Both the position numbers and the translations under genes were made by a program. This document shows positions 26,048 to 35,619 of a stretch of 64,000 bases of DNA, one piece after another. The stretch is from Streptococcus parasanguinis ATCC 15912. Lineage in GTDB: Bacteria; Bacillota; Bacilli; Lactobacillales; Streptococcaceae. The stretch lies in NCBI RefSeq assembly GCF_000164675.2, contig NC_015678.1, positions 124,001 to 188,000 of the forward strand, read 5' to 3'. Each line of letters starts with the position of its first letter. Position 1 is the first letter of the stretch. The notes under the pieces are model-generated. The model was not told where the DNA came from and did no database searches. It saw only the letters and a program-made list of their open reading frames with translations.

Positions 26048-26500
26048 ATGAAATTTTACTCTTATGACTATGTATTGAGTCAGATTAGTCAGCAAAATTG
26101 GGTGACCATTGGGATCTCTGGTTTGCTCATTCTACTGACCAGTTTTTTTGCGGTGAAAGCTTATCGGGATAAGCACGATAGCAAATTCCGTGAATTATCC
26201 ATTATTTCCATTTTGACTCTGGTTGCAGTGGTCTTGATCGGCATCAGCAATTTCCAAAATAGCCAAAGTAATAATGACCAATTCCAACGTTCTCTGCATT
26301 TTATTGAGGTTATCTCAAAGGAGTTGAATGTCAAAAAAGAAAAGGTCTATGTCAATACTTCGGCAGCCACAGATGGGGCGATCCTGAAAGTTGGAGCAGT
26401 TTATTACCGAGCTATCGCAGGATCTGACCCAGATAGCTACCTATTAGAAAAGATGGATCTGTATAAAACAGACGTGGAACTTGTGGAGGTGAACAAATGA
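26048..26500 (+). CDS. DUF3290 membrane protein
   Basis: A 150-residue protein with two membrane segments (about 20-40 and 53-72) and a soluble C-terminal domain of about 75 residues, matching DUF3290 of lactic acid bacteria. DUF3290 genes are regularly found in front of DUF421 genes, as here, where stop and start overlap by 4 bases. The pair probably forms a complex in the membrane. Function unknown. ATG 26048 has a good binding site; the upstream TTG (26018) lies in the promoter region. Confidence 0.82.
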   Translation: MKFYSYDYVLSQISQQNWVTIGISGLLILLTSFFAVKAYRDKHDSKFRELSIISILTLVAVVLIGISNFQNSQSNNDQFQRSLHFIEVISKELNVKKEKVYVNTSAATDGAILKVGAVYYRAIAGSDPDSYLLEKMDLYKTDVELVEVNK

Positions 26501-27129
26501 CAGTAGATTTTTTAGCCATTTTGATTAAATTAGCTCTCGGCTTGATTTCCTTGGTATTTGTGATCAATGTGACAGGGAAAGGCAATCTAGCACCAAGTTC
26601 TGCAGTAGACCAGATACAGAACTTTGTTCTGGGGGGAATTATTGGTGGGGTTATTTACAATAGCTCCATTACCATTCTTCAATACATTGTGATTCTCTTG
26701 ATGTGGACCATTTTGATCTTGCTCTTAAAATGGCTCAATACCAATGTTCGTTTTATGAAGCATTTGATTGATGGAAAACCTACTGTCATCATTAAAAATG
26801 GGAAACTCGATCCGGAAGCTTGTCGTTCCAAAGGACTTTCTGCTTCAGATGTTGCCTTGAAACTACGTGGACAAGGGATTTTTCAATTAAAAGATGTGAA
26901 GCGCGCTGTTATTGAACAAAATGGTCAATTGATTATTGTACGTTTGGGAGATGAGAATCCTAAATACCCGATTATTACGGATGGCGTAGTTCAGCTTGAA
27001 ATTTTGGAAACAATTGGAAAAAGTGAAGAGTGGCTGCTGGCTGAATTGGAAAAAGAAGGCTATGACAACGTTTTGGATATTTTCATTGCCGAGTACGACA
27101 AAGGAAAGATCAACGTGGTGACCTATTAG
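26497..27129 (+). CDS. DUF421 (YetF-like) membrane protein
   Basis: A 210-residue protein with three N-terminal membrane segments, then the DUF421/YetF soluble domain: PTVIIKNGKLDPEACRSKGLSASDVALKLRGQGI and the PKYPIITDG segment. YetF-type proteins occur in spore-forming and non-sporing Firmicutes; some B. subtilis relatives affect germination, but no role is known in streptococci. Its overlap with DUF3290 implies a functional pair. A terminator follows at 27136-27164. Confidence 0.85.
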   Translation: MTVDFLAILIKLALGLISLVFVINVTGKGNLAPSSAVDQIQNFVLGGIIGGVIYNSSITILQYIVILLMWTILILLLKWLNTNVRFMKHLIDGKPTVIIKNGKLDPEACRSKGLSASDVALKLRGQGIFQLKDVKRAVIEQNGQLIIVRLGDENPKYPIITDGVVQLEILETIGKSEEWLLAELEKEGYDNVLDIFIAEYDKGKINVVTY

Positions 27130-27135
27130 TAGAAG

Positions 27136-27164
27136 AGATTGGGCGAGCCTGTCCAATCTTTTTT
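27136..27164 (+). terminator. Terminator of the DUF3290-DUF421 operon
   Basis: AGATTGG and CCAATCT form the stem, followed by T-run. Confidence 0.8.
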
Positions 27165-27199
27165 CTTTGTAAAATTCCAGGAAAGGCCTCTTCATTTTC

Positions 27200-27228
27200 T
27201 TGAGATACTCTTGAAAAAATAGTAAAAT
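27200..27228 (+). promoter_or_regulatory. Promoter of pbp2b
   Basis: TTGAGA (27200-27205), 17 bases, TAAAAT (27223-27228). It precedes the pbp2b-recR unit. Confidence 0.6.
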
Positions 27229-27269
27229 GAAAGGAAAGTGTTTATTAGAAAAGAAGGATAGAAAATTTC

Positions 27270-29321
27270 ATGAAGAAAAAAATACGGAAGTTTGAGAATC
27301 ATTCGATAACACGCAGGCTATATCTGCTGTTTAGTTTGATTTGCCTTCTTTTTTTAGTTCTGATTGCTCGGCTTGGCTATATGCAGATCACTCACCAATC
27401 CTATTATACGGATAAATTGGCAAAAGCTACGAAAAAGACGGTCAAACAAGGGAGTGTGCGAGGGCAAATCTATGATGCTTCTGGCAAGCCCTTGGTGGAA
27501 AATGTGGGGAAACAGGTTCTGACATTTACGCGGGATCGTAAAATGACAGCCCAAGAAATGCGAGAGACTGCAGGGAAACTCTTACAGTACGTTGATGTAG
27601 AGGATCCTCAAGTGACCGAACGGCAAGAAGTAGACTATTATCTAGCCAATACCAAAGTCTATCAAGAGGTCGTGGAACATCTGCCTGAGAAAAAGAAATA
27701 TGATACAGATGGAAATCGTCTGCCGGAAGCTAAAATCTATCAAGCGGCAGTGGACAGCATTGATCCTTCGAAACTCGGTTACACTGATGATGAGAAAAAG
27801 ATCATCTATCTTTACAGCCAGATGAATGCTGTGGAGAATTTTGCGACGGGAATCATTACGACGAAAGCGTTAGGTGCTGAGCAGATTGCGACCATCACTG
27901 CTGACAGTCAAGATTTTCCGGGAATTGCCATCACGACTAGCTGGGACCGCAAGGTTTTGGATACTCCTCTAGCCTCTATTATTGGGAATGTCTCAACCGA
28001 GCAGGCGGGGCTTCCAGCAGAAGAGGTCGACCAGTATGTCAAAAAAGGTTACGCTCTTAATGACCGGGTTGGAACGTCTTATCTCGAAAAGGAATATGAA
28101 GAGGTTCTCCAAGGGAAACGCAGTGAAAAAGAAATTCTTCTGGATAAAAATGGCAACATAGAAAAAGTGGTCGATGTTTCGAAAGGGGCTAAGGGAGAAA
28201 ACCTCAAGCTCTCGATTGATTTGGATTTCCAAAAAGGGGTGGAGGATATTCTCCGCTCTGCCTTTAGCGCAGAGTTGCAAGCTGGAAATGCGACCTACTC
28301 CGAAGGTGTCTATGCAGTAGCCCTGGAGCCCGATACAGGGAAGGTCCTTGCCATGGCAGGGATTAAACATCAGGCTGGTAGTCAAGATCTATCAGCAGAT
28401 GCTTTGGGAACAGTGACCAACGTCTTCGTCCCAGGATCCGTGGTCAAAGGAGCGACCTTGACTTCGGGATGGGAAAATGGAGCCATTTCTGGGAATCAGG
28501 TGCTGACCGATCAGCCGATTGTTTTTGCAGGATCAGCTCCTATCAATTCTTGGTTTACCCAATACGGTAGTCGTTCCATCAATGCGGTGGAGGCTTTGGA
28601 ATACTCCTCTAATACCTATATGGTCCAAATTGCCCTTAAGATGATGGGGCAACCCTACACTCCAAACATGACCTTACAAGTGGATCAAGTAGACCCTGCT
28701 ATGAAAAAACTCCGTTCTACTTTTGCAGAGTATGGTCTTGGAACGACAACGGGGATTGACCTTCCCAATGAATCGACTGGTTTTATCCCGAAAGAGTATA
28801 CAGTCGGCAATTATTTGACCAATGCCTTTGGCCAGTTTGACAACTATACACCGATGCAATTGGCCCAGTATGTGGCGACAGTTGCGAATGATGGGAAGAG
28901 GGTGAGTCCTCATGTCGTTGAAGGCATCTATGACAATAATGATCAAGGGGGCCTTGGTCAGTTGAAAAAAGCGATCGAAACTAAGGAGCTCAATCAGGTG
29001 CATATCTCAGCGGAGGACATGGCTTTGATCAAGCAAGGGTTCTACCAAGTTGCAAATGGTACGAGTGGGTTAACGACAGGAAAGACCGTGGGTCGAGGTG
29101 CTAGTGTGCCCATTAGTGCAAAGACCGGTACAGCTGAAACCACAGTCGATGGAGGCAAACAAGCCATTAATACCAATGTTGTGGCTTATGCACCATCAAA
29201 CAATCCAAAGATTGCGGTAGCAGTGGTTTTTCCACATAATACCAATCTACAAGCGACGGTCAGTCATTCCATTGCGCGTGACATTATTAATTTATACAAT
29301 CAGAAACACCCCATGAATTAG
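27270..29321 (+). CDS. pbp2b: Penicillin-binding protein 2B (class B transpeptidase)
   Basis: Essential peptidoglycan transpeptidase of peripheral wall synthesis, 683 residues. A short cytoplasmic N-terminus, one membrane segment (about 19-38), a dimerisation domain, and a transpeptidase domain are present. Active-site motifs: S390-V-V-K393, S446-S-N448 and K618-T-G620. Altered versions cause beta-lactam resistance in pneumococci. The residue after SSN is Thr (SSNTYM), the residue usually found in susceptible PBP2b. The order pbp2b-recR-ddl-murF is conserved in streptococci. Confidence 0.96.
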   Translation: MKKKIRKFENHSITRRLYLLFSLICLLFLVLIARLGYMQITHQSYYTDKLAKATKKTVKQGSVRGQIYDASGKPLVENVGKQVLTFTRDRKMTAQEMRETAGKLLQYVDVEDPQVTERQEVDYYLANTKVYQEVVEHLPEKKKYDTDGNRLPEAKIYQAAVDSIDPSKLGYTDDEKKIIYLYSQMNAVENFATGIITTKALGAEQIATITADSQDFPGIAITTSWDRKVLDTPLASIIGNVSTEQAGLPAEEVDQYVKKGYALNDRVGTSYLEKEYEEVLQGKRSEKEILLDKNGNIEKVVDVSKGAKGENLKLSIDLDFQKGVEDILRSAFSAELQAGNATYSEGVYAVALEPDTGKVLAMAGIKHQAGSQDLSADALGTVTNVFVPGSVVKGATLTSGWENGAISGNQVLTDQPIVFAGSAPINSWFTQYGSRSINAVEALEYSSNTYMVQIALKMMGQPYTPNMTLQVDQVDPAMKKLRSTFAEYGLGTTTGIDLPNESTGFIPKEYTVGNYLTNAFGQFDNYTPMQLAQYVATVANDGKRVSPHVVEGIYDNNDQGGLGQLKKAIETKELNQVHISAEDMALIKQGFYQVANGTSGLTTGKTVGRGASVPISAKTGTAETTVDGGKQAINTNVVAYAPSNNPKIAVAVVFPHNTNLQATVSHSIARDIINLYNQKHPMN

Positions 29322-29331
29322 AAAGGAAATT

Positions 29332-29928
29332 ATGCTTTATCCAGCACCTATTGCAAAATTAATTGACAGCTATTCGAAGTTGCCAGGAATTGGGATCAAA
29401 ACAGCGACTCGTCTGGCTTTTTACACGATTGGTATGTCAGATGATGATGTCAATGAATTTGCCAAGAACTTACTGAATGCCAAGCGTGAGCTGGGGTATT
29501 GCAGTATTTGTGGAAATTTAACCGATGAAGAAACCTGCGAGATTTGTCGAGATGAAACGCGAGATCCATCCCTCATTCTGGTTGTAGAAGATAGCCGGGA
29601 TGTATCTGCTATGGAGAATATCCAGGAATACCACGGTCGTTACCATGTCTTGCATGGCTTAATCTCGCCCATGAATGGCGTGGGACCCGATGATATCAAT
29701 CTCAAGAGTTTGATTAGTCGCTTGATGGATGGAACAGTCACAGAGGTCATTGTTGCGACCAATGCGACGGCAGACGGGGAAGCGACATCGATGTATATCT
29801 CGCGCGTGCTCAAGCCAGCAGGGATCAAAGTGACACGTTTGGCACGGGGTCTGGCAGTTGGAGCCGATATCGAGTATGCGGACGAAGTGACCTTGCTTCG
29901 CGCGATTGAAAATCGGACAGAATTATAA
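29332..29928 (+). CDS. recR: Recombination protein RecR
   Basis: RecR, 198 residues, loads RecA at gaps together with RecF/RecO. It shows the N-terminal helix-hairpin-helix ([15 protein letters not shown]), the zinc finger [16 protein letters not shown], and the Toprim domain ([22 protein letters not shown]). It begins 10 bases after pbp2b and is cotranscribed. Confidence 0.97.
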   Translation: MLYPAPIAKLIDSYSKLPGIGIKTATRLAFYTIGMSDDDVNEFAKNLLNAKRELGYCSICGNLTDEETCEICRDETRDPSLILVVEDSRDVSAMENIQEYHGRYHVLHGLISPMNGVGPDDINLKSLISRLMDGTVTEVIVATNATADGEATSMYISRVLKPAGIKVTRLARGLAVGADIEYADEVTLLRAIENRTEL

Positions 29929-29957
29929 GAGAAGTTCTTTCGAAAGGGCTATCATTG

Positions 29958-29966
29958 TGGTATACT
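29958..29966 (+). promoter_or_regulatory. Extended -10 promoter of ddl
   Basis: TG-G-TATACT (29958-29966), 38 bases before the ddl ATG, giving ddl its own transcript as well as read-through from pbp2b-recR. Confidence 0.55.
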
Positions 29967-30004
29967 ATCAAGTAAGAAATCAAGGGAACAATTAGGGAGA
30001 AAAT

Positions 30005-31051
30005 ATGAGTAAACAAGACTTAATCCTGTTGTATGGTGGACGTAGTGCAGAACGTGAAGTTTCTGTTCTTTCAGCAGAAAGCGTGATGCGCGCGATTGAT
30101 TACCAAGCATTTTCGGTTCAAACCTACTTTATTACGCAGTCAGGAGACTTCATCCAGACGCAAGCTTTTGAAGAGAAACCAGCGGATGATGAGAAATTGA
30201 TGACCAATGATACAGTGGACTGGTCTAAAAAAGTGGCACCATCTGCGATTTACAAGGAAGGAGCAGTGGTCTTTCCAGTTCTTCATGGACCAATGGGAGA
30301 AGATGGTTCCATTCAAGGCTTCTTAGAAGTCTTGAAGATGCCTTATGTTGGCTGTGGCATCCTAGCTTCCAGTGTTGCGATGGACAAGATCACGACCAAA
30401 CGGGTCTTGGAGTCTGCAGGGATTCCACAAGTTCCTTATGTAGCTGTAGTGGAAGGCGATGACTTGGAAGAGAAAATTGCTGCAATTGAAGCCAATCTCT
30501 CTTATCCTGTCTTTACCAAACCATCCAATATGGGCTCTAGTGTTGGGATTTCAAAATCTGAAAACCAAACAGAACTTCGGACTGCTCTTGAATTAGCCTT
30601 TAAATACGATAGCCGTGTCTTAGTAGAGCAAGGGGTTAATGCGCGTGAGATTGAAGTTGGACTGCTTGGAAACTATGATGTGAAGAGCACCTTGCCAGGT
30701 GAAGTTGTGAAAGATGTGGCCTTCTATGATTATGATGCCAAATACATCGACAACAAAATTACCATGGCGATTCCAGCTCAATTGGATCCTGAGGTTGTGA
30801 AAACCATGCGGACCAACGCAGAAAAAGCCTTTCGTGCAATCGGTGGTCTGGGCTTGGCGCGTTGTGATTTCTTCTATACAGATAAAGGAGAGATCTTCTT
30901 AAACGAACTCAATACCATGCCAGGATTTACCCAATGGTCTATGTATCCTCTGCTTTGGGACAATATGGGACTCAACTATACAGATTTGATTACCAAGTTA
31001 GTAGAGCTTGGAAAAGAAGTCTTCCAAAAACACGAAGCGCATTTGTTGTAA
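30005..31051 (+). CDS. ddl: D-alanine--D-alanine ligase
   Basis: Ddl, 348 residues, joins two D-Ala molecules using ATP to make the peptidoglycan peptide end, which is the target of vancomycin. ATP-grasp features: [49 protein letters not shown], and [10 protein letters not shown]. It lies between recR and murF, separated from murF by repeat R1. Confidence 0.96.
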   Translation: MSKQDLILLYGGRSAEREVSVLSAESVMRAIDYQAFSVQTYFITQSGDFIQTQAFEEKPADDEKLMTNDTVDWSKKVAPSAIYKEGAVVFPVLHGPMGEDGSIQGFLEVLKMPYVGCGILASSVAMDKITTKRVLESAGIPQVPYVAVVEGDDLEEKIAAIEANLSYPVFTKPSNMGSSVGISKSENQTELRTALELAFKYDSRVLVEQGVNAREIEVGLLGNYDVKSTLPGEVVKDVAFYDYDAKYIDNKITMAIPAQLDPEVVKTMRTNAEKAFRAIGGLGLARCDFFYTDKGEIFLNELNTMPGFTQWSMYPLLWDNMGLNYTDLITKLVELGKEVFQKHEAHLL

Positions 31052-31055
31052 GAAA

Positions 31056-31240
31056 AGAGAGAGTGGGACAGAAATCGGTAATTCGTTAGAATTCGATTTC
31101 GTCGTCCCACCTCCGCACAGTTGAGTAGGGCTGTAAAAGCTGATGAAATCAGCGTAGTAGAGCCCATTCAACCACTGCGTCTTACTCGACAATCCAAAAA
31201 CAATCAAGAGGCTAGGACTTCTGTCCCAGCCACTTTTTTT
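31056..31240 (+). repeat. Structured intergenic repeat R1, copy B
   Basis: Nearly the same as copy A (2607-2793), same orientation, right after the ddl stop. In this copy the end repeats are clearest: TGGGACAGAA at 31064-31073 and its exact complement TTCTGTCCCA at 31219-31228. It ends with a hairpin and seven T residues, so it should terminate ddl transcripts. The murF promoter starts within 15 bases of its end. Confidence 0.85.
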
Positions 31241-31253
31241 GTGGTCTAGAATA

Positions 31254-31262
31254 TGGTATAAT
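31254..31262 (+). promoter_or_regulatory. Extended -10 promoter of murF
   Basis: TG-G-TATAAT, directly after repeat R1 copy B. It uncouples murF from ddl. Confidence 0.65.
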
Positions 31263-31325
31263 GAGAAGAATTTGATAGGAGCGTCCAAATCTTTGAGGAC
31301 GCTACGGAGAACTGAGGAGTCGGAT

Positions 31326-32696
31326 ATGAATCTCACATTACATGAAGTTGCTCATCTAGTACATGCAAAAAATGATATCAGCCAATTTGAAGATGTGGCC
31401 CTCGTCAAGCCGGAATTTGACAGCCGTTTGATTGGGCCTGGAGACCTGTTTGTTCCTTTAAAGGGAGCGCGTGATGGTCATGATTTTATTGAGACTGCTT
31501 TTGAAAACGGAGCCGTAGCCACTTTTTCAGAGAAAGTGGTAGAAGGCCACCCTTATATTTTGGTGGAAGATGTGCTGAGTGCTTTTCAAACATTAGCTGC
31601 AGCCTATCTTCAAAAGACAAAAGTGGATGTTTTTGCAGTGACGGGGTCAAATGGTAAAACCACCACAAAAGATATGTTGGCACAGCTTTTGTCCACCACC
31701 TACCTAACCTATAAAACACAGGGAAACTATAATAACGAAATTGGTCTTCCTTATACGGTTTTGCATATGCCAGAAGGGACAGACAAACTCGTCCTTGAAA
31801 TGGGGCAAGACCATCTAGGAGATATCCATCTCTTGTCAGAACTGGCGCATCCAAAAGCTGCTATTGTCACCTTGATTGGGGAAGCCCATTTGGAATTCTT
31901 TAAAGATCGAAGTGAGATCGCAAAAGGAAAACTCCAGATTGCGGACGGGATGCCAGAAGGTGGCCTTCTGGTAGTTCCAGCTGATCCGATCGTCGATGCC
32001 TACCTTCCTGAAAATCAAACAGTCGTCCGCTTTGGGCCAGACGAGGAGATTTTTATTACTGAGTTAATCGAGCGAAAGGATAGCTTAACTTTCCGAGCTA
32101 ATTTCTTAGAAGAAGCGATTGATCTTCCAGTAACAGGAAAATATAATGCGACCAATGCCATGATTGCAGCTTATGTTGCCTTGAAAGAAGGAGTGAGTGA
32201 AGCTGCGATTCGTGATAGTTTCGAAACCTTGCAATTAACTCGCAACCGGACAGAATGGAAGAAGGCAAGTAACGGAGCAGATATCTTATCCGATGTCTAC
32301 AATGCCAACCCAACGGCCATGCGCCTAATCTTAGAAACTTTCTCGACTATTCCTGCCAATCCAAATGGTCGAAAATTGGCCGTCCTGGCAGATATGAAAG
32401 AACTAGGGGAGCAATCGGTAGATCTGCACAACCAAATGATTCTCAGCCTCTCGCCAGATGTTTTGGATACGGTTATTTTCTATGGTCAAGACATTGCGGG
32501 ATTGGCTCAGTTAGCGAGTCAGATGTTCCCACTCGGACATGTCTATTATTTCAAGAAGACAGCTGAGGAAGATCAGTTTGAGGACATGGTCAAACAAGTC
32601 AAGGAAAGCTTGAAAGAGCAAGACCAAATCCTTATCAAGGGAAGCAATTCCATGAATTTGGGCAAATTGGTAGAGGAATTGGAGAATGGTAAGTAA
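31326..32696 (+). CDS. murF: UDP-N-acetylmuramoyl-tripeptide--D-alanyl-D-alanine ligase
   Basis: MurF, 456 residues, adds the D-Ala-D-Ala made by Ddl to UDP-MurNAc-tripeptide in the cytoplasm. The P-loop AVTGSNGKTTTKD, the metal-binding LEMGQDHLGDI and the DVYNANPTAM motif near the C-terminal domain are present. ATG 31326 has GAGGAG upstream; an in-frame ATG at 31239 lies before the promoter and is rejected. It overlaps the following Nudix gene by 11 bases. Confidence 0.95.
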   Translation: MNLTLHEVAHLVHAKNDISQFEDVALVKPEFDSRLIGPGDLFVPLKGARDGHDFIETAFENGAVATFSEKVVEGHPYILVEDVLSAFQTLAAAYLQKTKVDVFAVTGSNGKTTTKDMLAQLLSTTYLTYKTQGNYNNEIGLPYTVLHMPEGTDKLVLEMGQDHLGDIHLLSELAHPKAAIVTLIGEAHLEFFKDRSEIAKGKLQIADGMPEGGLLVVPADPIVDAYLPENQTVVRFGPDEEIFITELIERKDSLTFRANFLEEAIDLPVTGKYNATNAMIAAYVALKEGVSEAAIRDSFETLQLTRNRTEWKKASNGADILSDVYNANPTAMRLILETFSTIPANPNGRKLAVLADMKELGEQSVDLHNQMILSLSPDVLDTVIFYGQDIAGLAQLASQMFPLGHVYYFKKTAEEDQFEDMVKQVKESLKEQDQILIKGSNSMNLGKLVEELENGK

Positions 32697-33297
32697 TAAT
32701 GTACTGAAGGACATTCAGCGCTTGATTTCAATCACCAATACAGGCTTAGCCTTCTCAAAAGATCCATTTGATCAAGAGCGCTACCAGGATATTCGTGAAA
32801 TTTTACAGGATCTTGTGAGAGAAACGACTGATCTGAATTCACAAGAATTATCGGATTTGTTTCGACCGACAAACTATTATGACACCCCCTTAATTGATGT
32901 TAGGGCTTGGATTGTCAAAGATAGAAAACTTTGTCTGGTGAAAGGTCAGGGAGAAGAGACCTGGGCTTTGCCGGGTGGTTTTGGTGAGGTTGGCTATTCT
33001 CCTAAAGAAAATATTTTAAAGGAAATCCAAGAAGAAACGGGCTATGTAGCACGTGTCAATCGGTTGTTGGCAGTATTTGATACTAATCGCTACCAATTGC
33101 AAAGTCGCCAATATGTGAAATTGGTATTTGAATGTGAATTGCTGGATGGAAGTTTTCAACAGAATCAGGAAATTTCCGATCTTGCATTTTTTGAGAGAGA
33201 GAAAATGCCTGCTCTTTCTACCAAGCGCAATACAGAGGAACAATTGAATTTCCTTTGGGAGGTTTATGATGGGAAACGAGATTTGTATTGTGATTAA
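32686..33297 (+). CDS. Nudix hydrolase with N-terminal helical domain
   Basis: A 203-residue protein: about 65 residues of helical N-terminal domain (LKDIQRLISITNTGLAFSKDPFDQERYQDIREI), as in the hydrolase group formerly called MutT/YjhB with an N-terminal extension, then a Nudix domain (DVRAWIVKDRKLCLVKG; GGFGEVGYSPKENILKEIQ; EETGY). The box is a variant: a Tyr stands where the first conserved Glu usually is. Members cleave ADP-ribose or similar nucleotides; activity unproven here. Its start lies inside the murF end, so it is coupled to murF. Confidence 0.82.
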   Translation: MVSNNVLKDIQRLISITNTGLAFSKDPFDQERYQDIREILQDLVRETTDLNSQELSDLFRPTNYYDTPLIDVRAWIVKDRKLCLVKGQGEETWALPGGFGEVGYSPKENILKEIQEETGYVARVNRLLAVFDTNRYQLQSRQYVKLVFECELLDGSFQQNQEISDLAFFEREKMPALSTKRNTEEQLNFLWEVYDGKRDLYCD

Positions 33298-33327
33298 AAA
33301 CGATCTATAAATTAAAGGGATATAAAC

Positions 33328-34029
33328 ATGACACTTTGGGATTTATTGTTTACGAACCAAAAATCAGCCCCGCCTGAATTTGGGCTCTGGTATTTTTTCC
33401 TACCAGCTTCCTTGTTGGTGGTTGGCTACTTTTCTATCAAATATGCTCAGTCAAAAAGCTACCAACGCTTTTGGTACTGGGCACAATTGATTCAAGTCTT
33501 GACCATCAATGCTTGGTATATTCTAGCCCACATGCCTCTGACAGATAATTTGCCTTTTTATCATTGTCGCTTGGCCATGCTTGCGATCCTTTTTGCCCCG
33601 AGAGGAACCTATATCAAGCAATATTTTGCCTTGTTGGGAGTTCTAGGATCGATTGCAGCATTGGTGTATCCGGCCTTTGATCCTTTCCCATTCCCTCATA
33701 TCACTGTGTTGAATCTGGTTTTTAGTCACTGGGCCTTGTTTGCTAATAGTTTGATTTACCTGCAAGATTTTTATCAGTCGGAAAAGCAAGACAGCTTACG
33801 AATTGTTAAGATTACCTTTGGTATGAATGCCTTGATTTTCTTGGTCAACCTTTTGACGAAAGGGGATTATGGCTTCTTACGACGTCCACCAATCATTGGA
33901 GACCACGGTGCTCTCTTGAACTACCTCTTGGTCAGCATCGTGATGGTAGCTGGTATTTGCTTGGTCAATCAACGCTATAAGTACAAATACAAGATGGTTG
34001 AAGAGACTGTCGGTTCGCGTTCGGAATAA
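33328..34029 (+). CDS. YwaF/TIGR02206-type membrane protein, copy 1
   Basis: A 233-residue integral membrane protein with six or seven membrane segments and the family motifs FYHCRLAM (segment 3) and NYGFLRRPPIIGDHG before the last segment. First of three tandem paralogues (next 34055-34741 and 34755-35435). The family is widespread in Firmicutes and has no established function; the conserved His, Arg and Pro residues facing the membrane suggest a small-molecule or lipid role. Cotranscribed after murF and the Nudix gene. Confidence 0.82.
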   Translation: MTLWDLLFTNQKSAPPEFGLWYFFLPASLLVVGYFSIKYAQSKSYQRFWYWAQLIQVLTINAWYILAHMPLTDNLPFYHCRLAMLAILFAPRGTYIKQYFALLGVLGSIAALVYPAFDPFPFPHITVLNLVFSHWALFANSLIYLQDFYQSEKQDSLRIVKITFGMNALIFLVNLLTKGDYGFLRRPPIIGDHGALLNYLLVSIVMVAGICLVNQRYKYKYKMVEETVGSRSE

Positions 34030-34054
34030 AAAGAGCAGATCAGGGAAAGAAATC

Positions 34055-34741
34055 ATGACACTTTGGGACTTATTTTTCACCAGTCAACCAACGTCCCCTC
34101 CTCAATTGGGGGTCTGGTATTTCTTATTGCCGACTTCATTGGTGGTAGTGGGAGTTCTGTCCATTCGATTTGCTCACTCTAAAGCCTACCAAAACTTTTG
34201 GTATTGGGGGCAGTTGATCCAGCTGCTCATCATCAACTCTTGGTATCTAGCTGCTCGCTTGCCTCTTTCAGAGAGTCTTCCCTTCTATCATAGCCGGATG
34301 GCCATGTGGATCATTCTTTTGGCGCCCAAGAGCAGCTTCAAACAATATTTTGCCCTCGTGGGAGTCTTTGGCTCCATTATGGCCTTGGTTCATCCCGTTT
34401 TTTATCCTTACCCTTTTCCTCACGTATCCTCGATCAACAATGTCTTTGGTCACTGGGCTCTCTTGGCCAACTGTTTGATCTATCTGGTTCAATCCTACCA
34501 GGTGAAAGAAGGGTCTGTTTGGAAAATCTGTCAGATGACTTTTGGGGTCAATGCCATTATTCAGCTTGCAAATCTCGCAACAGGTGGAAACTACGGCTTT
34601 ATGCGTCGCCCTCCTGTGATCGGTGACCATGGCCTTGTGCTCAACTATTTGATCGTGACAGTCCTCATGACGGGGACACTGATTTTCATCAATACGATCG
34701 TTCAGTACAGTAAGAAAAGAAGAATACCTAAATCTGTTTAA
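34055..34741 (+). CDS. YwaF/TIGR02206-type membrane protein, copy 2
   Basis: Second tandem paralogue, 228 residues, same order of membrane segments. The first family motif reads FYHSRMAM (Cys replaced by Ser) and the second NYGFMRRPPVIGDHG. The ATG at 34055 is preferred over an upstream in-frame ATG (33998) that overlaps copy 1; it aligns exactly with the MTLWDL start of copy 1. The two begin with almost the same DNA (ATGACACTTTGGGA), a sign of tandem duplication. Confidence 0.82.
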   Translation: MTLWDLFFTSQPTSPPQLGVWYFLLPTSLVVVGVLSIRFAHSKAYQNFWYWGQLIQLLIINSWYLAARLPLSESLPFYHSRMAMWIILLAPKSSFKQYFALVGVFGSIMALVHPVFYPYPFPHVSSINNVFGHWALLANCLIYLVQSYQVKEGSVWKICQMTFGVNAIIQLANLATGGNYGFMRRPPVIGDHGLVLNYLIVTVLMTGTLIFINTIVQYSKKRRIPKSV

Positions 34742-34754
34742 ATAAGGAGATTTT

Positions 34755-35435
34755 ATGCATCATTTTTTCACTACAGAATCAACAGCACCACCAGCAATCT
34801 CAGCACTTTGGTATAGTGTGATGGTCTTGTTAATTGTGACAGCGATCATGATGTCACTTCGCTATTATCAGAATGAGCAATTTCGCAAATGCTTTCAATA
34901 CTTACAGGGCTTCCAGTTAATTTGCTTGTATCTTTGGTATTTTGCCTACCACATTCCTTGGTCCAATAGCTTACCATTTTATCATTGCCGCTTGGCCATG
35001 TTTGCGGTCTTGTTTTTACCAGACCGCTGGAAAAGCAAACAGTTCTTTGCCTTGATGGGAGTGAGTGGAGCCATCTTTGCCTTGGGCTATCCAGTCTTTG
35101 ATCCCTACACTTTCCCTCATATTACGAGCTTTTCTTTCCTCCTCGGACATTACTGTCTCCTGATCAATTCCTTGATTTATCTCTTGAGATGGTATGATCG
35201 AAACCTCTTAAAAAATAGTCAGATTGTTCTCTATACCTTTGCCTTAGATTTATTCCTGGTTGGAGTCAATCAATTGACGGGAGGAAATTATGGCTTGATG
35301 GCTCGCCCTCCGATTATGAGAGGGGATAAGGTATGGCTCAATTATCTGGTTGTATCCAGTATTTTAGCCCTTGCTTTATTGCTCTTTAATCAGTTCTTCA
35401 ATCGCAGAAGTGAGCGGGTGAAAGTGAGAAAATAA
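34755..35435 (+). CDS. YwaF/TIGR02206-type membrane protein, copy 3
   Basis: Third tandem paralogue, 226 residues, more divergent than the first two. It keeps FYHCRLAMFAV and NYGLMARPPIMRGD, where the Gly-Asp-His of the other copies is changed to Arg-Gly-Asp. A TAAGGAG site precedes ATG 34755. Three family members in a row suggests hetero-oligomers or different substrates. It ends the operon that began at murF. Confidence 0.8.
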   Translation: MHHFFTTESTAPPAISALWYSVMVLLIVTAIMMSLRYYQNEQFRKCFQYLQGFQLICLYLWYFAYHIPWSNSLPFYHCRLAMFAVLFLPDRWKSKQFFALMGVSGAIFALGYPVFDPYTFPHITSFSFLLGHYCLLINSLIYLLRWYDRNLLKNSQIVLYTFALDLFLVGVNQLTGGNYGLMARPPIMRGDKVWLNYLVVSSILALALLLFNQFFNRRSERVKVRK

Positions 35436-35502
35436 CCATGATTGAAGAAGACTAGAATCTACGGATTTTAGTCTTTCTTTTTGCTCTCAAAGAAGAATCA
35501 TC

Positions 35503-35532
35503 GTTGAAAAAAGTGCCTATTTTCGCTATAAT
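35503..35532 (+). promoter_or_regulatory. Promoter of prfC
   Basis: TTGAAA (35503-35508), 18 bases, TATAAT (35527-35532). The leader is about 80 bases long. Confidence 0.55.
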
Positions 35533-35619
35533 AGGACAGATAGAGAAATTGAGGAGAGATCCGATGTAGAGATGAATTTGTAAATTTATCAAAAAATAAG
35601 AAGAGAAAGAATTAGGAAT

